Below are positions 33,001 through 41,445 of a stretch of 64,000 bases of DNA, piece by piece. Source of the stretch: Cornus controversa (lineage: Eukaryota; Streptophyta; Magnoliopsida; Cornales; Cornaceae). The stretch is taken from assembly GCA_026545225.1 (NCBI GenBank), contig CM048852.1:58659146-58723145 (forward strand), read 5' to 3'. A program made the position numbers and the translations under genes. The notes under the pieces are model-generated. The model searched no databases and was not told where the DNA came from. It saw nothing but the letters and a program-made list of their open reading frames with translations. Position 1 is the stretch's first letter; every line of letters begins with the position of its first letter.

Positions 33001-36000
33001 CGTTTTGGGAGTACCTCTCCTATACTCTATTAAGGGTGCTTTCTAGTAATGGTATAATACTTCTTTACTAATAAATTTTCTTGCTTTCTTTTTTGGACAT
33101 ATCCCACTTGCTTTAAATGAGTGAAAAGGAAACTCTCAGGGAAAAAGACGACAGTAATGAAATGACTACCTGAGACCCTACATCCTAACAGTATTTGATC
33201 TGGTGCCTTCATTTCATCAGGCACAAATTGTTGATAATCATTTCTTTAAAACATGCAATTGTGTAACACCAAAGAGTAATCCATGAGAAGTTTTGATTGA
33301 ATATGGTACTTACTGAATTTTTGTTGGAACCTATCTGTCTCTCAAATACCCGGAAGTAGTACAGCAGATATAGCCCAAACATCAGTTCTGGTGTAGATGA
33401 AAACGCAAAGACCGACACGATTAGCTTCCAAAGTCGAAACTTTATGAAAATATCCTGTTATAAGAAGGAAATCATATGGGTTAAGATGTATCACAAATGT
33501 AACTTGTAGAGCTCAAAATTTGTATATGATGGTGACTTCACGAGGTTTTGACTTCAAAATCTGCATTCGCATCAAACGATTAGCTTCCACTGCCCATTTT
33601 TTTTAACTTATTAGGTTGACCCATAACTCCGAACAACAAAAGAAACTTCTAGCATATGCCTTGCTAGAATTGTAAGATGCATACTACTCAATATTACTGA
33701 AAAATATTACTTTTTCCCCCTGATATATGCAGCAGTAAAGGGAAAAGCATAAAGTTGACTGGGCAGGCTTATGCGTCAGAATTGGGCTGGTACAGTGGTT
33801 GCTGTGTCGGAAAGGTTTCTGATAAAGTAGAACGGGCATGATTTCTGTATCAGAATCAGGCTGGTACCTTAGTGCTTGTATAAGAAAGGTTTTTCAAAAA
33901 GTTTGCTGGGCAAGAGGAAGATGAAACAAGAAAGGACAGCAGGCTAGAAGCCCTCTATCCATTCTCTCAAGTTTTATTAATAATGAAAGTTATATTAATT
34001 ATATGACAATAATAGTTGTCGGTCTTTGCCTTTTGAATCAATTCATACTAACATTCCATGTCCAGCCCATCACAAAAGTGTATCAAAACTTTCCATAATT
34101 TGTTACTCTTATTGATCATTATTCAAGAATGACTTGGTTAATTTTTAATGAAAGATCGTGTTTTTCAGTTATTTTAAAAACAAATTCAAGATCAATAGAA
34201 CAAAAGAATAAACATTCGGTTCATTTAGCTCACACCTTGAAGATACATATGCATATTCCCAGACAGTTTTGTGGAGATGTTAACTGCTTATTATCTTATT
34301 AATCCTGAATTTTCAAAATTTGGCTCACTTCTTGGCTTGGGACAGGAGTCAAGGTCTTGTTTGACCCAAAAGGCCACATCGATGCATTGCATTGATGCAT
34401 TGCACAACATGGCGTTCCTTTTTGCGAGAGAGTGAAAGTCCACCGTCTTTGGCAGCATTTGAGCATCACGCGCCACCACACTCTGGGAAGTGTTTCTAGC
34501 AAGAACATGGGCAGATCTGCCCCCTCTTCCATTACTTTGCCGACCTGGTCCAAAAGGAGAGGAGCTTCCATTGCGATGAAGGAACTGTCAGAACTGAGCT
34601 CACCAAACTAAGATTCCAAAGCTAGAGCTTCATCGGGAACAAATTCCCCCTAAACCCAAGACAGAGTAGCCTCATGCTCTTGGGAATAAGGAATGATAGC
34701 ACGAGAGCTTTTATTATCCTCGTGCTTGATTTTATTCAAGCACTACATTGACACTTCTCAAAGCCACCATAGCAGTTGTAGGCTCCAAAGCAGCAGAAAG
34801 ACCTTTGAGGGATGAAAGTGTGTCCATGGAGAATAAGCGGAAGAGAAGTAGCACAAGACAGCAATCGAAGAAGAAAAGATGGAAGAAGAAGAGGAGAGCA
34901 ACAACTGTAGGAGGGACTCAAGAGAAAGGGAAGACGCCAGTGGCAATGGTGGAGCCACATTGGTGAATAGGGGCAACTCCCACTGAACTATTATGATTTT
35001 TTAAATTTTTTATATAATCTTAATCCCTTTTTCTCACTCATTATTTGTGCAAAATAAAATTTTCATTTCAAATTATAAAATAAAAGAATAAGGATTTTGT
35101 TAACATCAATAAATTGGGATTTTTTTTCCGAATCGGTTGTTCAAATAATCAAGACTCTTGATAGAGTCTTGATTGGGATTATTTTATATATCAAAATAAA
35201 GTTATCATCCAATACTTTCAAAATATGAAACTTGGTCAAGGATAATTATAAATGTATTGAATAAAAATATCATCAATCAATATTTAACAATATATATATA
35301 TATTTATTATTTTGGTAAAAAAATTATCTTGACAGTACAATGTCGCCCCTACTAAATTCAATGACTCTGCCACAGCCCGGCAGCAATAAGAGGCCAACTA
35401 GTAGGAGAACATTTGGAGTATATTTATTGAAAAATAAGGGAGAATAAAATATATAAGGATATTCCTTTGCTTCATTGATGTCTGTTGAAGGATTAAAATA
35501 TTTAAGTTACACCCTCTCTAACAGCTTAAGCTTTTAGAGTAGATGGTTGTTAACATAGTATCAGAGCAGGCAGGGTTCTGTGTTCAAACCTCACCGTCAC
35601 CCTTATAATTAAAAATTGAAACACGTGTTGAACCAAGAGAAGGCCACACGTGAGAGGGCGTGTTGAAGGATTTATATATTTAAGTTACACGCTCTTTAAT
35701 AACTTAAGCTTTTAGAGTAGATGGTTGTCAACAATGCCCAAATAATCAAGTACACAGTATGGCTCCACAAAAACCTACTTTCAGTTACATATGAGATTGG
35801 TAATTGTTGTAAAAACAGTCGATGAACTAAGCACAATTACGAAATACGATACAAAACGAAACAAACACAACACACAAGAATTTACGTGGTTCAGCAATAT
35901 GCCTACGTCCACGGCGAAGATCCCACGAAAGATTTCACTATGCAAAAATCAAGAGATTACAAGTTTCAACCCCAAACCCTAGCTCTCGATCTCTCACTTT

Positions 36001-37573
36001 CTTTATGCGTTTTTAGTGTTTTCTCTCATTACTCACTCCAAACCCTTAGATGCCCTAATATATCAGGCTACAATAGAGTCCTAATCCGAGTCCAAAATCC
36101 CCAAGCAAAAAACGGGTCATAAAATTTTTCGGGTCAAAACCGGATTGCACCACGATCCGAGCCAAGACAAAATTCGGGCCACAACATAACAGTAATCATC
36201 AACCAAAATGCTCATCTAAGGTTGTAACTAAAGTAAGATGACCAATAAGTAAATGAAAACCCAAGCTACGTTTAAATTATGCATTAAAGATCAAAATCAG
36301 TGAAACTCATTTGATGATCTCAGGCACCATAGAACAACGATACGAGTCCCACTGTGATTAAGCTAAACGCCTAAACCACAAAACTCAATTGACGTGTAAA
36401 GGGAAATGACTGATTAATTCAAATGCTTTAAATGATGGTAAAGAGAAGAATAATCACATTCACAAAAAAAATAGACCCAAAAAAAAAAGTCAAACTAGGT
36501 TTGATCCTAAGAAGCAGACATTTTTAAGAAGAAGCCACAACAATGTAGCACACTTGTCAGACTACGACATTTCTTAGACACTTCCGAACACATATCCAAC
36601 ACATCTTAGATGTGTCAATAATTTAAAAATAAAATTATTATCTTCAACAGTGGATAAGACATTCTTTGGCATAAAAATATATAATTCTAAGAAGAATAAC
36701 ATCATTTTAGAATAAAAAAATATAGTTCTAAGAAAAATCAAATTAAAGTTTATATAAAATGTATGAAACGAAAGTATAGAAGGTTTTTATTAAAAGAGTT
36801 GGCATTGATACATAAAGGGAGTCATCGACTTATTTGTACATATATATATAAAAGCATACACAAACACACACATTCATATATATGCCGTGTCCTTATGTCT
36901 TCACTGTGCAACATAGGTGATAATTATATGATCTATAAGTTATAAATTAAATTAAATTAAACATTAAAATCATAGAATAATATAATTTTTATGTAAAAAG
37001 ATATATTTTATTTTCGTGTACTCGCAGTGTCCACAACTACTTTCTTTAAGATTGGTCATGTCATCATGTCCTGCTCCTGCCATGTGGTTTCCATGATTTT
37101 TAAGTTTAAACCCTAAATAGGAAACCAAAGTCATGAAACCCACAATATAATCCCGTATAAATATCAAAAACAAAGAAATGAACAAGTGGGTGCGAGAGTT
37201 CTAATTTTCATTCAACCAAATAAGAACACTTGCATATACATATTTCAAAAATAATAATAATTTACATTACAAAACAATAAAATAGACATATGGCCAACAG
37301 AGAATTAACAGAACCCAAAAAACCCAGAAGAAAGGGGATACCTGATATGATAGCCCTAGCTTGTTTGAACGACCTTGGAGTTTGATCCCAAAGATAATGG
37401 TGAAGAGTGCACAAGCAATAACAAATGTTCTTGTAACTGGAGCATTGTCTATGACACAAAGAAAACAAGAGAGAGAATTATACATACATCATCAACGGAA
37501 TAAAATGAAAATAAAGGTGGGCTTTGCAAATTCTAGAAGATTACATACTGAAACCAGACGGACCACCGATCAT
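12069..37573 (-). CDS. UBAC2: UBAC2-like UBA-domain/rhomboid-like membrane protein, 8 exons, one frameshift
   Basis: On the minus strand the exons are 37573-37549, 37448-37342, 33455-33314, 31037-30971, 16468-16320, 14847-14746, 13321-13196 and 12236-12069 (stop). They encode the plant UBAC2 order. MIGGPSGF and NNAPVTR come first, then hydrophobic derlin/rhomboid-like segments ([47 protein letters not shown]), a [11 protein letters not shown] block and [10 protein letters not shown] linker leads to a C-terminal UBA domain ([18 protein letters not shown], roughly residues 250-290) ending EAQSH. Animal UBAC2 works at the ER in ubiquitin-linked protein turnover; the same role here is inference. 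Summed exons give 886 bp, one more than a multiple of three. The extra base is in exon 3 near 33419-33424 (see findings). Intron 7 has a GC donor. Intron 4 is 14.5 kb and intron 1 only 100 bp. Exon assignment is very strong; whether the gene is functional is uncertain. Confidence 0.88.
13750..13894. repeat. Possible hAT-type non-autonomous fragment
   Basis: Repeated gggctcgggctagagcc / gggttggggttgggctcggg motifs end in ttgcacccctag at 13894. The right terminus matches the tgtgcacccta-type end of the hAT element at 22899-24327, and short GC-rich subterminal repeats are usual for hAT elements. The left end runs into an AG microsatellite with no clear inverted terminus, so it is probably truncated. 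Confidence 0.35.
14848..16319. other. UBAC2 intron 5: unrecognised degenerate sequence
   Basis: This 1.5 kb intron contains a more GC-balanced stretch at about 15116-15960. It has open frames on both strands, for example a Trp-rich plus-strand frame at 15116-15415. The look is that of decayed retrotransposon coding sequence, possibly LINE ORF1, but no motif confirms it. Functional coding is not supported. Confidence 0.3.
17670..19701 (-). mobile_element. Internally deleted Ty1/copia element in UBAC2 intron 4
   Basis: The left LTR (3' LTR of the element) is 17670-18257 and the right LTR (5' LTR) is 19150-19701. Both start TGTTGAG and end CCAACA on the plus strand. Next to the right LTR 'gctctgataccagt' (about 19134-19148) is a reversed Met-tRNA primer-binding site, fixing minus orientation. 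The minus-strand purine-rich stretch ccaggagagatatt precedes the 3' LTR. Flanks aattg/aaatg differ at one base, so the target duplication is imperfect. The internal 890 bp has only fragments of gag and the protease/pre-integrase region. The element lies in the same orientation as its host gene. Confidence 0.88.
18262..19043 (-). pseudogene. Copia gag start joined to pre-integrase remnant
   Basis: From the ATG at 19043-19041, about 75 residues of copia gag read [18 protein letters not shown], then [19 protein letters not shown]. The reading then passes into a pre-integrase segment with [16 protein letters not shown] near 18665-18618. A tail follows before the 3' LTR, containing ELHEYIGR-like sequence near 18420-18400. 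Stops interrupt it. Protease core, integrase, reverse transcriptase and RNase H are absent. The arrangement parallels the element at 5026-6758. Confidence 0.72.
20545..20782 (+). pseudogene. LINE-type 3' fragment with A-rich tail
   Basis: A 63-residue open stretch (about 20568-20759) is followed by ttataatactttacttatca and a run of A at 20771-20781. This is the usual shape of a 5'-truncated plant LINE copy. The peptide has no diagnostic motif, so the call rests on the tail and the context. Confidence 0.4.
20850..21513 (-). pseudogene. L1-type LINE, 3' coding part (split by copia)
   Basis: On the minus strand, leftward from 21513, the broken frames read [10 protein letters not shown], then [12 protein letters not shown] across a frame change, then [12 protein letters not shown]. 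This is the segment between reverse transcriptase and the zinc-binding domain of plant LINEs (DWE..; g.FeVkSYY; P.kVaFFaWt). It continues directly from the LINE part at 28228-30850 once the copia element and one aactg repeat are removed. Many stops are present. The left limit is approximate. Confidence 0.72.
21514..21674 (-). repeat. 3' LTR of the copia element
   Basis: This is the left copy of the 161 bp LTR. It differs from the right copy by only a handful of bases, for example near the genggagaccgtatc/gatatcatatc stretch. It is preceded by the aactg target repeat and followed by the reversed purine tract. Confidence 0.93.
22683..23398. repeat. Tandem duplication spanning the copia/hAT border
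   Basis: Copy A is 22683-23057 (375 bp) and copy B is 23058-23398 (341 bp). Each starts ccgaatgatctgg and contains about 215 bp of copia reverse transcriptase followed by the left end of the hAT element. Copy B lacks a short block of subterminal repeats and carries scattered substitutions. Because the unit joins copia to hAT, the duplication happened after the hAT insertion. Confidence 0.92.
22899..24327. mobile_element. Non-autonomous hAT-type DNA transposon
   Basis: A perfect 8 bp target duplication gaaacaac lies at 22891-22898 and 24328-24335, the size typical of hAT. Terminal inverted repeats are TAGGGCTGCACA on the left and the reverse of TAGGGGTGCACA on the right. Subterminal regions are packed with ggttcc/ggaacc repeats. 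The interior (23400-24230) has no transposase motif. The full length is 1429 bp, of which about 375 bp comes from the internal duplication. Removing it restores the copia reading [15 protein letters not shown]. Confidence 0.9.
28062..28222 (-). repeat. 5' LTR of the copia element
   Basis: This is the right copy of the 161 bp LTR, flanked on the inside by the reversed tRNA-Met primer-binding motif and on the outside by aactg. Confidence 0.93.
28228..30850 (-). pseudogene. L1-type LINE, endonuclease to reverse transcriptase part, decayed
   Basis: Reading leftward on the minus strand, broken frames show the end of the endonuclease region ([11 protein letters not shown] near 30350). The pre-RT segment [18 protein letters not shown] lies near 29990-29930. 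RT start fragments follow ([14 protein letters not shown] near 29560-29500), then the RT C-terminal block [14 protein letters not shown] with RLEKL and [10 protein letters not shown] (about 28670-28490). Stops are frequent and the copy is 5' truncated. The copia insertion at 28222 splits it, and the rest continues left of 21514. It lies inside UBAC2 intron 4 in gene orientation. Confidence 0.8.
31091..31480 (-). mobile_element. Solo copia LTR (family L, copy 1)
   Basis: This 390 bp sequence has TGTTACG..ATAACA ends, and flanks gttag/gtcag that differ by one base. It is similar along its length to the copy at 35805-36191, sharing cacgtggttcggc, gattacaagtttcaacccca and gatgcccttatat. On the minus strand the order (TATA-like region, then accacgtgaa) fits R-U5 of copia LTRs. 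It lies only 54 bp from the 5' end of UBAC2 exon 4, close to the branch-point zone of intron 3. Confidence 0.82.
31486..33313. other. UBAC2 intron 3 remainder
   Basis: AT-rich intron sequence with short A/T runs. I see no coding, RNA or clear transposon feature. Confidence 0.5.
33456..35480. other. UBAC2 intron 2, part without clear elements
   Basis: An imperfect local repeat lies at about 33765-33905, with two occurrences of 'cagaat..ggctggtac' followed by 'gaaaggttt'. Overlapping frames at 34291-34571 (minus) and a Lys-rich frame at 34748-34966 (plus) have no recognised family and no splice support. Segments near 34945-34975 and 35340-35385 (gggcaac.. and ..gtcgcccct) may be edges of an old element, but this is weak. 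Confidence 0.35.
35483..35733 (+). mobile_element. Complete 251 bp SMART-type LTR retrotransposon (copy 2)
   Basis: Two 73 bp LTRs, 35483-35555 and 35661-35733, both start TGTTGAAGGAT and end with gtagatggttgt.aaca. A primer-binding site tagtatcagagc follows the left LTR at once (35557-35568). A purine-rich cgtgagagggcg precedes the right LTR. Only 105 bp lies between the LTRs and nothing is coding. Flanks atgtc/atgcc fit a target duplication with one change. The size and layout match small LTR retrotransposons (SMARTs), which depend wholly on other elements' proteins. Confidence 0.88.
35805..36191 (-). mobile_element. Solo copia LTR (family L, copy 2)
   Basis: This 387 bp sequence has TGTTG..ATAACA ends and a perfect 5 bp target duplication gtaat at 35800-35804 and 36192-36196. 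There is no internal region, so it is a solo LTR left by LTR-LTR recombination. It is related along its length to 31091-31480, in the same orientation, inside UBAC2 intron 2. Confidence 0.88.
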
Positions 37574-38389
37574 CTTCGAAGTAAACCAACGACCTTTCTC
37601 CCCTAGGCCTTGGTTTTTCTCTCTCTCCTCTTACTTGCCCCTTTTCTCCTCTCTCATCTCACTTTCATCTCCTTCTTCCTTCCTTCTATCTAACGGAGTT
37701 TTTTTTTTTTTTTTCAATTATTTTATTTTCGGTAGGTCGCTTTCAGTCTCTAGTATTCTCTAGACTTATTTGGTCAGAAGAAAAAAAAGACGGTAAAATT
37801 TGAAAGTGGTCGAAAATAAGGTGAAATTTGTAATAAAATATTATTACTTACTCCTGTGTCAAAATTGAAACTAAAATGATGAACAAACAAGGTCAAAATT
37901 CTAAAAGTAAATATAAATAATTTATCATCCTAAATGACAAAATAATAATAATAATGGATAAAAAAGAAATGCACTTTAGCTAAAGGTAGTATTATAATTT
38001 AAAATGTTTATAATAGTGTTACTTCTCTTCAATTTATATTTGGAGTGATGAAAATTTGTAAATAAAAAAAAATGACTCATTCATCCCTCGTCCTTTCTTC
38101 CGATCTCACGTGAATTGATCGGTCAGTCTCTAATATTTTCTATTACAAATCATTTTATCTAATATGTTTAATTTTCTAAAGTCATTTTTATAACTCTATC
38201 TCATGTTATACCTAATATGTTTAACTTTCTAAAGTCATTTTTATAATCTCATCTCATTTTTTTTTCATCTTTTACGTTTCTTATCTTCTATGACAACTAG
38301 TTTTCTTTATTTTACGAACATATATGCAAGTCTCTGATATATGTGTCTAAATCATTTAAGTTTACTCTCTCTCATTTTCTCACTAATGG

Positions 38390-39020
38390 GGGGGTGTCAT
38401 GCCTAATTTTTCTCTTATTCTTTTAGTTGTGACCCTATTTCTTCTAGTCAAACCAACCATCCATCTTAGCATTCTCATTTTCGCTACATAAAGGAGTTAT
38501 TCTTGTTTCTTTTTTAATAGTCTAACATTCTATTCCACACAACATAATTGGTTTAATAATGGTCCCATATAAATTTTCTTTTAATCGATCTATTATTATT
38601 TTATGACATAAAATGTCGCTTTTCATTTTATCCACCTTACTTCAATTATACTATATCACTATTTATCTCTCCAATCTTTTGTATTATCGATCCTAAATAT
38701 CGAAAGTAGTTTGAGTAATCTTTTGGTTTTGAATTATTAAATTTACACTCCATATACTCTCTTTTAGTTCGACTAATTCTCAACCATTTCAATTATAAGG
38801 CATTTCCTCACATTTTTAATTTTATTGGTAATTTATCTTTTAGAGGCATCTAATAACACAATATTGGCAAACATCATGCACCATGGGATATTGGTTTAGA
38901 AGTTTTTTGTTATTTCATCTAAAAAATTTGTAAATAAATATGGACTTAGCACCGATCCTTGATGCATTCCTACATTTATAAAGAACTCACTTGTTTATAG
39001 CTAAGATATCCCCAGTTACA
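38390..39020 (-). pseudogene. RTE-type LINE reverse transcriptase fragment
   Basis: Minus-strand broken frames give VGMHQGSVLSPYLFT (about 38980-38935), IPWCMMFAN (about 38895-38868, where active copies have MLFADD), a RIDNTKDW-like block, VVWNRMLDY and RMLRWM-like sequence near 38480. This order is that of plant RTE-clade LINE RT C-termini. The second catalytic Asp pair is lost and stops are frequent. It is a dead fragment. Confidence 0.7.
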
Positions 39021-39334
39021 TTAAATCAAATAACAAGTTAAATGAATTTGTCTCTCATTAGTTTTTATTTGTTTTCTTTCTTCAAAATAATGTAAAATTT
39101 TATTAAATTTTTAGCAATACATACTAAGAATAAAATAAGGACCATCATCGCCAATCTTTTATTGGTAAACCATTTTTTTATTGTAGTGAGATAAAAATAA
39201 ACGACATAATTGTAAATTTGAAAATTATCTCCCATAACACAAACTATAAAATGTGTAATTGTAAATTTGGTTTACTTTTCTCTCTTTGGCAAAGTGATAA
39301 CCAATGGAGGAGCTACCGTGTGTCCAGAGGAGGC

Positions 39335-39787
39335 TAGGGATGTTAATTTAACTCGTCTCGTCCCACTCCTAATGGAACGAGTTTGGGATTATACTAATCG
39401 GGTTAGGGGCGAGTTTGAAAAGAGAGTTTAAAACTCGCTAAACCCCGAACCTGCCCTGATTAATGATAAATATATAAATAAATATTCTTTTATTAACTAT
39501 GATTTTTATTTTTCTTTATTAGTTATGATAATTTTAAATTTTAACAATATTTTTGTTATTATCATTTGTAAGTATTTGTCTATACTTAATTTTTTTTACA
39601 AAATTTATCATAAATTCGTTCAAGCTTGCATTGTATTTCTTAAAATATATATATATTGGGGTACCCTGAACTCGCCCTGACTCCGATGCGGGGCACCCCA
39701 AAGTGGGTTTGGAAAAAAATTTGTATTCGTGGAATGAGTTTGAAAAAAGGGTGTCTTGTCTTGAACTCGCCCCCGTTGACATCCCTG
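39335..39787. mobile_element. Short non-autonomous hAT-type element
   Basis: The left end is tagggatgttaa and the right end is ttgacatccct, its near inverted repeat. The flanks gaggaggc and gagggggc look like an 8 bp target duplication with one change. Subterminal regions repeat actcg/gagtt and 'gaacctgccc'-type motifs. There is no coding capacity. It seems to have landed in an older repeat whose halves, 'gtgtccagaggaggc' and 'gagggggcacatgtccccc', read continuously without it. Confidence 0.68.
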
Positions 39788-40279
39788 AGGGGGCACATGT
39801 CCCCCGAAAATAAATATATATTTTTACTAGTATATGTATATTTTTTTTTGTAAATTTTAAAAATGCGCCTCGGATTTTTCTTTTTACCTCCGAATAGATT
39901 ATTGATGGTTAATACCCAAGAGGACATATTGGTCATTTAGTCTTGTAATGTGTTAAAAGATAAAGCAAACAATTTCTTTGCATGTAATACATGCAAATGT
40001 ATATATGAATACTTGATTTTTTTTAAATTTCAAAAATTCCTAACATCTTCATTTTAAGTCAAAACATAATGAAAGTAATACTCAAATGGAAGCTCTCGGA
40101 ATTCTCTATTCAATGAATTTAGTTTCATCGAATGATTTTATTTGTAGTGAAAGTTATGAGACTTTAAGTGAGATGAAAGAAGAAAAATATATATACATTT
40201 AATTGTCTTGTGCTTCACTTGTGTGTATTATATAGGTTTGATTTTTTTATTTGAAAATTTTTTTTTAACCAAGTTTCAA

Positions 40280-40438
40280 GGGGATAACAGGTGTGACGTT
40301 TTTGTGATCCAACATGTGTTTCAATTAATGATGAAGTTTGAACTCGAGACATTTGAGGTTGATACCATGTTGACAACCATCTACTCTAAAAGTTTAAGTT
40401 ATTAAAAATGTGTAACTTAAATATATAAATCATTAAGA
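40280..40438 (-). repeat. Partial SMART-type element (copy 3)
   Basis: The LTR-like part 40368-40438 reads on the minus strand ...ttagagtagatggttgtcaa, the same end as the LTRs at 35483-35733. The adjoining sequence to the left, from 40367, is a reversed primer-binding site (ggttgataccatg) and an internal region with cacatgttggatcacaaaaa. The second LTR is missing or unrecognisable. Confidence 0.65.
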
Positions 40439-40848
40439 GATACTTTAGCTCTATAAAGATTCTATTTATAATTTTCTTTCAATAACATCAACTTATTATC
40501 TATGATTCTTTAAATTTTTTTTGGCAATGAGGTTTGTGATAGACTGATGGTCATATTATGTTGCCCTATTTCAGGATTTTGGTTTTCTCATTAATAATCA
40601 TTATCTCTAACAAAGAAACAAGATTGATTAAATTCATTTTTTTCTTTAGGTTAATTGAGAGTTAAAAGACTGTTTTTGTATCTTTTAATTCATTAACATT
40701 GACTGAGCACCAAAGTGATTTTGTTGTTTTCTTTTCATTTTCTGTATTTGACTTTTGATGGTAAAAATTTATATTTGTCATATTAATATTTTTTTTCCCA
40801 CCAAAAAATACTGCGCCCTGAACTGAAATCCCCACTCCAACCCCCCAC

Positions 40849-40849
<1 letters not shown>

Positions 40850-40881
<32 letters not shown>
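40850..40881 (+). repeat. Uninterrupted 32 bp poly(C) tract
   Basis: A run of 32 C follows other C clusters (from about 40830). The opposite strand is a long G run able to form G-quadruplex, and the C strand an i-motif. The exact length is prone to sequencing error. It lies in the intergenic region between UBAC2 and the F-box gene. Confidence 0.9.
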
Positions 40882-40882
<1 letters not shown>

Positions 40883-41445
40883 CGACAACCCTCATCATTC
40901 TAGTTGGTTTGCATTCAATGTGTTGTAACTTGGCAGTATCAGTGCTTGGTACATGATCAAAGGTTTTTTTTTTAATTACAAGATCACTATTAAATAAAAG
41001 TATAGAAAAATTCGAGTTGTTTATTTTGATATATCAAAGGATGAGAAAACTCTGCGAAATTTAAGGCGTAACGTAAAACAAAATCATTTGTGAATGAATA
41101 TCAGTTGAAATCTCAAATTTCCAGAAAAGTTAAAATGCTCTTAAATTCTGAAAAGGAGCCACACAGATATAGCTTCTCAAACAATGCCGAAGGTCAAGAG
41201 GAGAGAATTAGTTATCGTAACTTCAACAAAACTATATATTAGCATTGTGCATCAGAAACTTGGATATCATTATACAGTGGTACATCCTCTATGCATCATT
41301 CAGGCTTCCGCATCTATTGAACAAAGCGAAAGCCTAACCATGGTCTCCTAAAAACTGCTTGTATGACTAAAATTTGAAAAAAAAGAAGAAAAAGGGTGGT
41401 TCATTACAGATGAGTAATGAGTGTTAGTAGAATGATGTGTGCATA

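Larger units (their letters stand above)
37574..41445. other. Intergenic region upstream of UBAC2, with transposon remnants
   Basis: The first about 130 bp above the UBAC2 ATG (37574-37705) is pyrimidine-rich on the plus strand, so purine-rich in the UBAC2 leader. It probably holds the 5' UTR and core promoter. Beyond it lie an RTE-type LINE fragment, a hAT-type element, a partial SMART copy and a poly(C) tract, each listed separately. No gene is recognised. Confidence 0.5.

Noticed and set aside
34748..34966. Lys/Arg-rich 72-residue frame
   Set aside because: Low complexity, no homology recognised, inside UBAC2 intron 2.
40662..40898. Gly-rich minus-strand frame
   Set aside because: It is produced by the poly(C) tract.
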